From Membranipora membranacea (lineage: Eukaryota; Bryozoa; Gymnolaemata; Cheilostomatida; Membraniporidae): DNA of 64,000 nucleotides. The stretch lies in assembly GCA_914767715.1 (NCBI GenBank), contig OU612071.1:25477681-25541680 (forward strand), given 5' to 3'. Shown here piece after piece: positions 34,852 to 47,691 of the stretch (position 1 is its first letter; every line of letters starts with the position of its first letter). The position numbers and the translations under genes were made by a program. Under the pieces are notes generated by a model. It was not told where the DNA came from, made no database searches, and saw nothing but the letters and a program-made list of their open reading frames with translations.

Positions 34852-37331
34852 ATGGCTGAAGCCTTAGATTTCAGGCATCCTGATCAGCCATCACTGGAGA
34901 GCTCACTACACGCCCCTCCTGGCTCTGAACTGGAGAGCTTTATAGAGGATCTCAATCCTAACCAGGTGAGCCTGACAGAAGTCATTCAATCACATTTCAG
35001 ATTTAATCCAGGCAGTTACAGATTAATTGTAAAAAAAAACTTTATTCTGCAATGTCTCGATTCCATGGGTAAATTATTACTGCTTAAATCCTCATATAGT
35101 GTTTGATGTTATTAGTAGGTCTACAACAGATAGTATGATATAATGTCATGTGTACCACAGATAGTATATGATTATATAAGTAGGCCTACCACAGATAGTC
35201 TGTGATATTACGAGTACCGCAGATAGTATATTATGAGTACTGTAGGTAGGGGTCAAGATTGTAATCTGATTGTATTTTATAACAGATTGTTCATCACATA
35301 CACAGACCTCGTCACTCACGTCTCAGACATCATCACAACACGTCTTCATCAGCTGCTTCTGTTGGTATCCGGAAACAGCTCCCTAATGGAGGAGGTAATA
35401 ATAGCGGTAAGCTTAGTAAGAGATCTCAATCACTAGATATAGCAGCAGGTGGAGTACAGAGTACAGTTAATGTGGAGTCAGTACCCAGCGGTCATGTCTA
35501 TAAACAGCTATTTGATGCTGGGGTAAGATTATGTCATATACCAATAGGCCTTATACTCTCTACAAACCTGGCATCATGAGTGTCTGTTGACCTTGAAGTT
35601 CACCGAAAACAGTTCAAAGATGTCCTAAATATGTTCTCAAATAAAACAAAAAATGAGGCCATTCTGGAGTAAATCTTAAAGTTAATTTTTCTTATACAGC
35701 CACCGATGGTCCCTACAGTTAAAGTTTCTACTACAGTCAAGGTCTGTATTTTTGATTATCTCGTTGTTCATAAAATTTTAATAACAGGTACAGCTAAGGA
35801 AAGGATATGATGTATCTAAATCAGTACGAGATGAGAAAGGTGGACCTAAGATTAAAACTAGATTCGGTGGGGTACCATTAGTACACATGACACGCGATCC
35901 AGTGAATGAGGGAACAGGTATACTGGGCCCCCGACAACAGGAGTGGCTCTCAGGCTTTCCTAATGAAAGCTCAATAGAGAATCCAGTTCTCTACAAGTAA
36001 GAACTTTATACTGAGATTTGAAACTCTTTGATTTATAGTGAAGGTTGTATAGAGACCTGCCGAAGTCTATTGTTGTGTTTTAGCCAGTTAATGATTAGTG
36101 CACCACTGTCGGTAATGGAGTGGGAGGCAACATATACCTCAAGAAAAATATCATCATAACCTTGTCATCAATCAGAGAATGTCATCTTTTCTTACCGTAC
36201 AATTATAGAGATCATCAAGCTTATAATCACAGAGAGATTCAAGTTTTTGATATGTTACTTTCAGATATGAGCAGGAGTTTAGATCTTCTGTAGACGTGGA
36301 ATCAGAATCTGACTCGGCTCTTAAAGAAGTCAGAGATCTGCCAGATGTTGTCGGTATGTATATGTGTGGTCTGCCTCATATGTGTACATCTACTTGGTAA
36401 ATGTACAGCATAACGGGTGAATTTATCTACCAACGGGTTATTCAGTTCCCTTAATGATGTAAATGACGTATACATATATACAGCCGAATATAAAATAATT
36501 GTCCAGTTTTTTTATTTTTGTGCTTATCTTGCTGGGTCCCTACTGATCACATGACGTGTGAAATGATATATGATTATAGTGAGTAAGAAGACAGGATCTA
36601 ATGTGATAGAGAAGATAGCGAGGAGTAGAGAGGAGAGACATGAATCTGCTCTAGATGAGATGCATCAGGAGTTACTTCTCATATCTTCTGTAAGTTTACT
36701 ATATTATATCCTTTCCCAGCAGTGGATGATGTAATTCTGAAAACTCTGATATGCGTATGATGAATTAAATAGGTGGTAGAGACGGAACGTGCTGAGTTTG
36801 ATTTTTCACTCTGAATTGTGGATAACGCTATCAATACGCCTATATAAGGGATGATGAGACCAAACTATCCAATTAGCCAACCTGCCTTTCACTGCCAGAC
36901 GACTAGTGTCATTTTATGAGTGTATCTTTTATTTTACTAGCATCATTTTTATTTCTAACATTATTATTGTAGGAGTTGGAGCCTCGAGTTGAGAAAGCTG
37001 GATATAATCTTATGGAGAAGTTAGAGGAGAGTAATTCTGAGATCTCACAGCTTGTTAATGAGATAGAGGATAACGAGGTAACTCCCCCCTCTACTCCTCC
37101 CCCTCCCCTCCACCGGGAGATAATAATGGTGCAACCTCGTTATCCCATAAATACTGAAATATAGAGCTCAGTATGATTTAACTGTATCAAATCTTACCCT
37201 AACAAATCCTCCCAAGACGATTTAAACTCAAATTGAACACAAATATAGAGTATAAATTCGAGTTATTTGGAAGGGTAAAGGTTAATTCATTGGGTTTTTC
37301 ACTAACTCATCTCATTTTCATTATAATATCT

Positions 37332-37404
37332 GGCTCTGTGGCCTAATGGACAAGGCGTCTGACTTCGAATCAGAAGATTGTGGGTTCGAGTCCCATCAGG
37401 GTCA
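37332..37404 (+). tRNA. tRNA-Arg (anticodon TCG), inside CCDC180 intron 7 of unit B
   Basis: 73-nt cloverleaf identical to the unit A copy, with anticodon loop CTTCGAA, T loop TTCGAGT, discriminator A and a TTTT terminator a few bases downstream. It sits in the intron after exon 7 in the sense orientation. Confidence 0.93.
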
Positions 37405-40400
37405 GTTGTTTTGTAATCACCAGTCTCTATCGGATAGTATTATAAAATTACACAAGTTACTCTAGCCTAGTGAATATAGTCTGTTAGCTGACCATCTGCT
37501 CCTATCTGAGGTTTGACTCAAACAAAATCTACAGAGGGATCAAAACTGTCCTTGAAAGTTACTATAGCCTTAGTTCTTCACTTTAAATCTGTGAGTCTGG
37601 GGTAGAGAGAGATGGTTCGTCATATTGTTATAACTTGTTTGTAGAAGTTACTGTCTCATTCACAGACAGAGTTACAGACGACCTGGTCTGATATATAACA
37701 GAAATCATCACAGAGACGTCTCTATATAAATAATACGACTCAGATGTTAAATACTATAGAGGATGAGAGAACTAACAGGGTATGACATCACTTCTAGTCT
37801 GTCTCAGACTCCCAGTCTGAACAGCATGGTATCAATAGTGTCATCATATTTTTGGATCAAAATCAAGCATCATATCTGGTATTACAATGCTATCTTGTCA
37901 AATCTCTCCTGAAACGGCCTCGCATCTGATACAAGATGAAGAATATACATCATTGTTGACCTATCGGTTTCTGTCACTGCATTGGGTTTTAAAAAAAGTC
38001 AACTAATTTTCTCCCTATCTGAGATGTATTACTTTAACCTCCTGCTATGAAAATTTACAATATTATGTTATTTGTCAGGGAAATTTGAGAGTACACCACA
38101 ACCTCACTGGTTTGTTTACTTCTGTTTGTAGGTCACTGTTGTACTGAGTAAGTACACAGATATTCTGAAGCCGATCGCTCACGCTGCAAAGGCCGACCTT
38201 GATAAGGTTATAGACAAGGAATCACAGCTACTTAATAAGACTATACTGAGTAACAGAAGATGTTACTGTGAGCTCAATATGAGATTATTATCAGCTGATA
38301 TAGAGAGGGAGAGAAAGATGCATGACCTATATAACCTCAAAAATAAAGAATGGAAAAAATTCAAGGTAAGTTACAAAAGACAACCTAGGGATGAGAAAAC
38401 CAAGTCGGTGATGACTTCAATATCCTATCATCCACCACCTGTACGCGCTATTTGAGGCCAAGATTTAGGGGGGGAATGTAATTTCATTGACAGATTTGCC
38501 TGAAGCTGTCCTCTTTTCATGAACTTACTTCAAGGAGTGGGCAACTTCTAATTTGATAACTTAACTCATGTTTTGAATTTCTATTTGACTCCAGTCTAGA
38601 AGCAGATGTAGATAATTAATTATTCATGTTATTATATTTTAGGTAGCGGAGGCTCTGAAGTCATTTGAGGATTTCATGACACAGAAATGTATCACAAATC
38701 CAACATCGGTAACTGATGTGATCAGGAATATGGTGGAGGATCAGAAACGAGTACAACAGAAAAGGATCGAACTACTCGATACAATCAAGTAAGTCCCAAT
38801 ATTCATACATGGAGTTTTATGTCACTTGAATAGTTTGGAATATTAGATAGTCCTAGAACTCTCATTATCCCGTTCATAAAATTCCCCTACTAAAACCCAA
38901 AGCTTATACTATTCTATGGAAGAATGAGGAATGCTTGAACTGATGCTGTCACGCAAGGAAATGCACGCTCATTGAATTCTGTAGACGTCAGAGATAACTA
39001 ATCGATGCATTTATCTCAGAATATTCACCTAATTGTAAAACTCAAGGTATGAAATCAATCAAATTGGTGGGATCAATCGCTGTTCTACCTCATCACCATC
39101 TCAGCTTTGTTAATTTTCTGTTACAGAGAGTTCAGACCCCGACAGCCACCAAGAAGTCCAGTCTATACTTGAAACGATCAGATTGAGGAGTTGTCTTCTC
39201 TTCTGAGTGAAGTGAATCAGAGATACATGCAGCAGGTATATGAGGAATATGAGAAAGTCTGTGAGAAATGTGCTAACGAGGCTACACAACTCAGGGTATG
39301 TATATGTCTACTGTACACATCTCAACACTTTGTTCCTCAGGGTGTCCTTCAGTCATCAATATGTAGCTTCATGGCCTACCACCTCAAATCTATACCCATC
39401 CATGCCTGACAATCTATACTATGCTAGTTTGATGGATGGATGAATGGTTGCCCATAGCTATATCAGGGAAATTCAGACATGCTGGGTGTCCCTGATATAT
39501 ATGATGTCATCAACAGAGTCAGCACAGTGATGTTGTACAAAGGAGTTACCTCTGGTTTATGAGTATGTCAGCTAATTCCTCGCCACCTATTCTTAGTGCT
39601 AGCTTGCGATGTATAAGTTCGAGTTATCTAAGTTTGAGACTGTTTTACATGTATATATATTAGTCATCTTATTTTCAGACTGAGTTGATTAAGTCCGGCG
39701 CTGTGTTACCCCTGGAAGCGGATCAGTTAGTAAATGATACTCTTATACCGATGATCGGAAGTCAGCAGAAGATTTACGAGGCTAATATGGAACAGATTGA
39801 TGTGAGTCTACAGTTACAGTATTTGAGTTTATGTCATATCTGCCCTTGGTGTGCGTGTGGAATGTATATATTATTAGTGTTGTGAAGCGTATGATAGTCA
39901 ACTTTTCAAATATATGTCTCATTGTTTTGGTGCCGCTTTTGAATATCTCATCTCAAGCATTGATCATGTAGGGTAGTTCTAGCTTTCCTCCCCCTCGACT
40001 AAAGATTCAGTGAGCCTGAGTAATATCAGAGTCTCACATCAGCCTCACCAGGTCTTAATGCTGATTGTTTACAGAGAGAGATAGAGAAGCAGGGTAATCA
40101 GATAACAGAACAACTTCAGCTTCTATTTAAGTATTGTCAGGGAGCTGCTCATATCTGGGATGTTCATGAGGTATGTATTATACAAGAGTTACCAAGAAAT
40201 ATGAAATACTGTCTGAAAACAGTTTGATGAGGGACCCTGAAGATCTCATCATTCCTAAAGAAGTTCCCTAATACTGGCATGACATGGAGGGTCTTTCTAT
40301 TGAAAACAGCCAAAATCACAACCTGACCACTCACTCACTGAGTGATTGAGACCTGATAGTGTCTTGCTCAGAAATCGCTCACCCATTGATTGGACTATAT

Positions 40401-40774
40401 ACATTATGAGTGAGCGATCTTGGAAGGAATTTGTCTAATTGAAACACCAAGTGAGCGTTAATTTTGAGCAATGTGATGGTGATGATTTGCTATAGTAAAG
40501 CATCGATTTTTCTAATTAAAAGACCCCCCTGGCTGTTGTTTATAAAGCTTATGAGACGTAGTTTTCTCATTTACAGATTGGATTAGCTCAGACAGAGAGA
40601 GCTTTACAGGAAAAGTTACTGCTGGCCAGACGTGATCACGACCTTGAGAATCAGGATAGGTAGAATCAGCTCGATATAATAATGGATAAGATGAGGCAAG
40701 ACGCTAACGAGATCAACCTCTTTAGAAATCTCAAAAAGGTAATGAAAACTTTTATTGTGAAATACAAGAATAGT

Positions 40775-41645
40775 ACTCGGTCTTCTAAACTGCGTAATAC
40801 ACAGCATAATACAATACATATCACATAACATAGTACCCGGCGTGAGGCATTGAATAATTCACAGTGATGTACCAAGCGTACACATGCATACAACGCGTAA
40901 TGCACTGCATGATACAAAGCGTGATACACTGTGTCTAAAGCATCCACTAATTCTTGCAAATGAAATTTCGTACGAATCTCAGCCTGCCACAAATGATTGT
41001 AATTTCCCAAATTCGTACTAATGATTTATGGGTGTAATCCTCCCCAGCCAATCTAAACCATAGGCCTACGGTGATAACTAAAAAATTGAACCAAGGAGAA
41101 GCTGTTTCATCTTGTTTATTATACCAACCAGTCCAGTGACTCAGCTTCTGGATATGCTTAGGCTCAACTATCTCCTCATATTCGTTCAATTTTATACCCC
41201 ATTAGTCATTGTAACCCTTCTACCCTTCTCCCTCTTGCTCCAGGTCCAAATCAATGAGGAGATCCACATATTGATCATTCATTCCATCTTTTTGTCTAAA
41301 GTTGTTTACATAGATATGGCCTTGACTTATCAATCAAAACAGTCAGCCAATCAATCAAATCTGACAGCCACTCAGATAACATTTCGTGAAAATTTTTACG
41401 ATTCTGATTCGTGAATCGTTAACATACAATGTTCCACGATATCGTGGGAATCCCGATTCGCACTAATGTTTACGTGAAAAATTATACGAATCGTGAGAAT
41501 ACAACCCCCGTGTGGCCTGAGCTTTACACTGTGTTATACAATGCGTAATGCACAGCGCAATACACTGTGTTACGCACTGTGTCATACACTATATAACACA
41601 CTGTGTTTAACACAGCGTAATACACAGCGGGATACTTTACAGGAT
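40775..41645. repeat. Unit B copy of the intron 14 short-repeat block
   Basis: Counterpart of 6,035-6,890 with the same two repeat clusters (about 40,780-40,940 and 41,525-41,640). It differs by scattered substitutions and small indels, including in the ATTCGTAC-type words, so the block predates the duplication. Confidence 0.4.
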
Positions 41646-43253
41646 TAGTATCATTTATTGTTAATTTTCTCAACAGCCCGATTGCCTCATGGCATAGTGA
41701 ACATGATGTTGTCATCTCATTTACGTAGCTCGGAGTATGAATCCTTTTGTTATGTCATGTAAGTATGTTATCTTGACGTCACGACATGACATTGTGTATA
41801 TTATACAGGTTAAAGACAGTCTTGATCAGATAGGAGTTATGTATGAGAGATTTCACAGAGATCAGATATCTGTAATTCAGACTTATCCCCACATGGTTAG
41901 AGAAGAGATAGAAGACTTTGATCTCGCTATCAGAAGCTACTTTAGTGTGGATAGAGAGATGCCAGATAATCAATAGGTATAACAACTCATGCAACCCAAC
42001 ATTTGGCCTTATTTCAACGAAGATATATTTATTAATCTATTTTCCTCAGTGTTGAAGTTGCCCCCTCCCATCTTCATCCAGCGCACAACTCTTCCTGGTC
42101 TCTGAGTTATATAACCTCTTTGTTCTTTCATCAAATCTCAGGCTTATGAAAACTGTCTATCAGTTTTAAGTAAAAATTGAACCTCTGATCCCCACACTGA
42201 TACTCCTGACAATCTCCAATCTGTGCCTAACTCACATGCTCCCTCGTTGAAACATACCACTGGTGTCTATCTATTGCTTTGACGAGTATTCATCATAATG
42301 AACTATGCCACTTTACTGATATGTTAATTTCTGCTGACCAGCTGGAAGACTTGGAGGAGATTTTCTCACCTCTCACAGGCGAGCAGAAGGTTGAATGGAC
42401 AAAGAAGATACAGTCACTACTCCATGTAAATCTTATATCTAATCCATACTAATCTCCACCAAATCACTCTCATCTCCATACATTCAATCAACTCTGATCA
42501 GTCAGAATGTGATGAAAGTTCAGACTCACCAGTTTTGAAATGAGTGTCCAGACCATCTTTTGGCTGAGTGCTCATCATACTTGTCATTGTCATTTAGTAA
42601 TTGGACCTTTTGCTAAATGATCACTTTACTGCAGTGCCTGGTTATCTCCCCTGGTACGTTTTATTCCACTAGTTCCTGTCTGCTCTCACACATACACACA
42701 TTTCCTTGTGTTCATCTCTAAGCAAACTGACTTTTCCCTCATCTATTAATCGATAAATTTAGCTGAAGCCGTAAGTTAGTGAGGAAGAGGGCTGACCAGT
42801 ACAAAAGAAGGAGTCCCAGCCCCGCTTCACCAAGTAATAAGACAGCAGCTACATTCTCTCCCAGGCTTCTCTCACTTATACAGAATCTTCCTGTTCGTTT
42901 CTATCTATCACTGCTTTATCTCTCTACATATACAATCCTGTATACACTAAATCTCAAGACAATGTGTCTTTACTTCGTATATGACGCCTACAGCCCATAA
43001 TTAACGCATTTAAAACTGCGATGCGGCACAAAAACCGATAGATTGGTAACATCAGACAACCCGCCACTCAAGTATACAACCCTCACATTAATAGTTAGTC
43101 ACCATTATCTAATTCTAGCTGAACAAGGAGGCACGGAAATTCATTCAGTAACAATAGGGCCTGATACAAACTGAGATATCAGCAAACTCAATTTTTTAAT
43201 GCACCCCTCGCCGCAGCACTTTACCTGGTATATGCTTTATTATCATTTCCCCT

Positions 43254-43339
43254 CTGCTGACTTTGTTACCTGCTGACTTTGTAACCTGCTGACTTTGTAA
43301 CCTGCTGACTTTGTAACATGCTGACTTTCCTGCTGACAG
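43254..43339 (+). repeat. 16-bp tandem repeat carrying TGCTGAC at the exon 18 acceptor (unit B)
   Basis: Same array as at 8,524 with one more unit, so TGCTGAC occurs six times. One unit has GTTAC and one begins ATG, so the units have begun to diverge. The array ends in the CAG acceptor of exon 18. Confidence 0.8.
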
Positions 43340-45830
43340 GCCCGGATATATATGACCGGTAAAGCTGATCTACAGATGAAGGATGTGATATCTCGTATGG
43401 TTACTCATAATCCTAACTCCTGGCCTCATACCATCAATCTACTCGTAACTATTACCTCTTCTATCTCTCACTGTAATGTATCTATATTCTACCCACACTG
43501 ACATGTAGAGTACACTATTAACATGTGTATCTCTGATCTCTAGTTTGAGTACCTAACATGTCCCCACCCCTAATTGATGGTATTGACCGCGGTCATCACA
43601 CTAAATTTTTTCTTATGGTACTCATGCTAAGTGAATTAGTTCACTCTCTTTCAATAAGAGATATACATGCAGCAGTATATCACATCATCAGTGTGTATAC
43701 TACCTTAGACTTCATGTCTACATCATACAATCAGAGCATTTATCCTCATACTTGAGTCCTCCTAACACACCATAATGCTCTGTAGTCAGAAAATGACTCC
43801 ATTCGTCTATTTTCTGTACTTTCCATCTGATTATCAGTCCTCACCTCATAGTGTCATCATTCAGTCATATAATACGCCTCTGTTAGTCAGACCAAGGAGT
43901 CTCTTAACTCCTTGGACAGATCAATCCTCTTATTCAGAGTACTCTTCGTTTGTACAAAAAAGCCACTGTACATCATACCATTACATCCTGACAGGAAATA
44001 TGTTGTCCCTCAGTATTGAAAGGAGATTCTTATTATAGCAAGATTCTGGCTTTGAAACCCTAGCATGACAACAGCATTTTGCTCAGTTATTTTAGGTTGC
44101 TTGTGCCATCAAGTTGGACATCAGATGAATGAAGTCACCTTTATAATATAGCTTGTCATGTATTTTTTTATGTTTTGATGGGATGACAATAGATCTGTGA
44201 TTGACAATCAACGCCTTAGCTGTAGAATGTAAAGTGAGACATAGGGGTGTTGATTTTGACCTACATGATAATATTTTAGACAGTTTCCCACAATGCATCT
44301 CTCTAATCAACTCACTCTTACAGATGATAATCGGACAGAAGCAGAAGTATGGATACCTGATAGATGAGGAGTTAGCCAGCCTGCAGCTGACCTCAAACTC
44401 TCTTACAGCGAGTTGTGTCGTCTCGAGCAGCCTCTAGAGCTGAAGGGGCTACTAGTGCTGCTAGTAATAAAACTCGTGATGTCACCGCGACTGAGCCACC
44501 AGCTGCTCCCTCATTAGTGTGAGTATTATAAGCGATGTACAGTTAGTTACTCACTTTCTGTTGTTTTATCTCCAGTAGAATATAACCATAGACATAATAT
44601 TTACAATGAATTACCATTAAGTCTATGACAATAAGACAAGTATTATTATTGTACTATATCAGTTATCAGAATAGAGGTTGTCATAGGCCTCGGAAAGCAA
44701 GCATATCAAACTCTTTTTCAAGAAGGGGACTGATTTGTGGGTTATTGTGATACCCTACCTTGGTGTTAATTGGAGGCAAACTTAAAGTCAATGTGTGATA
44801 TACATACTTAATTGTTGTCTTATTCAGGCCTATTTCAAATCAACTAATCCTTGATTATTATGGATGGATTAAAACTAATTTAACCAAGAAAGAGAATAAC
44901 CTAGCCTTTGACACAAACCTCTGATCAGGTTTGATAATAATATTGAGATATAAGAGTTGTCTCACATGTTTGTATGTGTGTATATCTGTAGGACATCATT
45001 ATCTAAAGCTCCAGCGTCTCCCAAACCATCACAGACCCGAGGACTGAATGAAGCCGCTAAGACTAGATTTGTTCTCGGCGATATGGTGAGTACAGTATTA
45101 TAATCTCCCATAGCCTGTCCTGACAAGCTTTGTTGTGCGTGGGTTCCCCCCCTCCCCAAAAAAAGCTTGCCAAGACAGGCGAACTCTCCCGCTATAACCT
45201 AACCAACTTTCTCGGGATGCTCCCTTCTATTATCTATTCATCTGGTAATCAGGTATTGCCTGACCTAAGAATTCTGCGAGAGACTCAGGGTCACAGGGTA
45301 GCTCAGACATTAAGGCTTATCATCATTATCATGTCATCATCAGGCCGATAGGCGATAGGTCTCCTAATTCATTTATAATTTAAAATCTATATCTGCCATC
45401 TTCAGTAACATTGACTGATTTAGCCCATCCTATTTACTCCTCATAACTGATGATAGAATTATTTTCAACGACACAATGATTCTAGAATTCCCTCACATTA
45501 TATTGGTGTGTTCATCTTGAGCTGAGCTGGTAGAAAAAGGAATGTATCATTATAGAGAGTCTCATTACATGGTAGTCATGTATCTGCTGGAGAAATGTGA
45601 TCAGAAATAATAGATACAAAAGTATCATCATGACCACAAGAAACTGGTAAATTGAGAAGTTGGAATGTTTCAAGACAAAAAAATGATCACAGTAGGTTAT
45701 AGGAATCCAAATGTGCAATTATTTGAGCTGAAATGCACTCTGGAACTTGTGAGCTTTAAGAGTTTGTTGCGAAGGTATTTAATGGGGTTATTTTGTATAA
45801 CCCATCACATTATGTGATGTGTTATATCAA

Positions 45831-46203
45831 ATCCTATCACTTTGATTGCTATTATTATATGAGTCAAATTTACTCATCTAACAATTAAATCCCACCCTGT
45901 TATTGGCTTGTTCTTGCTTTTCATGAACAGTGTATAGAAATGTAAAAATCCGTGCTTGTAAGCTGTGTTGTGGTTCAACTATGGACCACCCCAAGAAGGG
46001 GACAAACTCCTCAAACGCTTTCATGGAGTGACACAATGGGTCACTTTTGACATAATCATATACTCCAGTAGCACAGTCTCGATAAAAGATCATGTCTTCA
46101 TATGATCATCAACCTTGAAGACATCTTAGCGCGATACATGCTTGTCTCCAAACTTCACCTTCTTACCCATGATCTGTGAACCCATCATACACTTTCCTGT
46201 GTG
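45831..46203. other. Segment of about 370 bp present in unit B only
   Basis: At the matching point of unit A (about 11,067-11,080) only a few bases separate the short inverted repeat from the minus-strand donor. The B segment contains an open minus-strand frame (46,093-45,878). I cannot tell insertion in B from deletion in A. Confidence 0.5.
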
Positions 46204-46215
46204 AGAATTTCTTAC

Positions 46216-46311
46216 CTCGTGACAATCTAATGCACATAATTCTTCTGGGCATGCCCGATACCAAACATAGTGACTGAATACATCCCATACAACCTGCTCA
46301 TATTTGTACAT
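46216..46311 (-). other. Candidate minus-strand exon of unknown gene (unit B)
   Basis: Counterpart of 11,090-11,185: 32 codons from ATG at 46,311 ending at a GTAAG donor. In unit B alone the frame stays open past the donor to 46,126. A further open stretch at 45,878-46,093 begins MIFYRDCATG and contains EEFVPFLGWS. That additional sequence is missing from unit A, so B may keep more of a decayed gene or element. Function unknown. Confidence 0.3.
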
Positions 46312-46710
46312 CTTTTTTTTTGATTTCGTGAGAAAGGTATATTAATGCGCACGATGTACTCTCAGTGCATTGGAATGTGGGAATGTTTCGTAATAACTAC
46401 GATCCTGGACAAATTGAGTAGGATAAGACATGACATCAATTCTATAATTAGATCTCCAAATGACAGGACAATCTCTCTATCAGTATTGGAGAGACACCAC
46501 AAATGGTTCCGAGGTTCAACCCCAACACATTCCATCAACTGAATTTTACCAGGCTGTAATCCGTTGCTAATCATAGGATTTAAAATGCTCCAGAACAATA
46601 TGAACCACAATTAGCGATTAATGCTAGGTTGTGGGGGCCCACAATCAAACCAAACCATTAATCTAGATTTAATTTTACTTGAAATAAAGTAAATTTTTGG
46701 GAATAAGGTA

Positions 46711-46783
46711 GCCCGGACAGCTCAGTCGGTAGAGCATCAGACTTATAATCTGAGGGTCCAGGGTTTGAGTCCCGGTTCGGACG
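46711..46783 (+). pseudogene. tRNA-Lys-derived pseudogene with anticodon TAT (unit B)
   Basis: A 73-nt copy of the same tRNA-Lys-like sequence. It keeps full length and the CTTATAA anticodon loop. U8 and C56 are both replaced, and the acceptor C2-A71 and T-stem 50-64 pairs are mismatched. The unusual anticodon is shared with unit A, so it arose before the duplication. Confidence 0.7.
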
Positions 46784-47691
46784 GTGGCTTAATTTTAATC
46801 AAGTACCCATGGGAACTATGAAATAGGAAAGTGGAAAACATAGGAAAGGAGTCAGAGGAGTGTAAAGGTTAATGGTGCAGGGCCTGTAAAAATCCAATAA
46901 CTAGTAGTGATTAAATTTAGTACATGCATGCCTCTCATCCTAACCAGGCCTTTGCAGAACAGGAATAAAAATACTGGAGGTCCACTTTGGGTTTGCCACA
47001 TATAGTAAAACGCTGCTTCTTCGATTATGGGTTAAAGTATGGCACAGGACTGTTTATCATTGGTCCCAGCACCTTTACTACACTGCTATGAAGACACAGG
47101 AAAGTTTAGGCTGGCTATGACCCTAAATGGGTTGAAGGATGGCTCTGGTGCAAAAAGAGATCCACAACTCTTGTCAGAGTTTTGAATGAGGATTTTCATC
47201 GCATCATGAATATTATAGATCAAATACAGACCAATATTGCAGTTGTGTTCAGGGACTGTCCATGCCCAACCCCTAACTTTGATAACCCTCATGTGGTGCA
47301 CAATGATGTTGGTACTGGTGGTAACCATGTTACATAATGTGAGACTATCAGGCTGTACGCAAAGACACTTGCGAAATCCTGGCCCGATGATGTTGTAAAA
47401 CTATATTTTTTCTTACCTCAATGATTAACAAGATAGCTGGGGGTTCCCCTATAGGAGGGGGGCGACTAATACGCCATTTCCTGGTTAACCCCCAATAAGT
47501 TAGAGATAAACATTTTAGTAAGTACAGTAAGTTGCTGGAGAACAGCATGGGCAGGGCAAGAACTTTATAGGAGGAAATTCGGCCTTGATACTTTAGAAAA
47601 GGCAGAAAATTTAGCACCAACTACATATGCACCCAAGTTACCTTTCACACACTGAGAAATATAGTAACATAAGGTAGTATTTTGGGGCGGG

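Larger units (their letters stand above)
34852..45085 (+). pseudogene. CCDC180: CCDC180-like coiled-coil gene, copy B (complete 5' end, several stops)
   Basis: Twenty exons with compatible phases: 34852-34965, 35286-35522, 35700-35741, 35788-35996, 36265-36353, 36580-36689, 36973-37077, 37645-37779, 38132-38365, 38643-38788, 39127-39295, 39679-39801, 40075-40170, 40577-40738, 41809-41976, 42342-42425, 42763-42892, 43340-43444, 44409-44518 and 44992-45085. They would encode about 890 residues starting MAEALDFRHPDQPS, against roughly 1,650 in vertebrate CCDC180, so the second half (DUF4456) is missing or lies in exons I cannot find. Assignment rests on motif order recalled from the family: PRQQEW, ENPVL, a helical block near KYTDIL, the EADQLVND segment and LFKYCQGAAHIW. 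Lesions: TAA at 37696-37698, TGA at 39170-39172, TAG at 40661-40663, TAG at 41974-41976, and an 8-nt loss in exon 17. The matching codons are intact in copy A where they can be compared. Exons 16-20 are supported by phase and splice sites, not by family recognition. Confidence 0.72.

Noticed and set aside
36777-36806. Possible 30-nt exon GTGGTAGAGACGGAACGTGC and on, between CCDC180 exons 6 and 7
   Set aside because: It is open and follows an AG in all copies, but exons 6 and 7 already join in phase and match the family spacing, and A and B lack a donor after it.
46711-46783. Functional tRNA-Ile (TAT)
   Set aside because: The body is lysine-type, U8 and C56 are lost, and the acceptor and T stems have mismatches.
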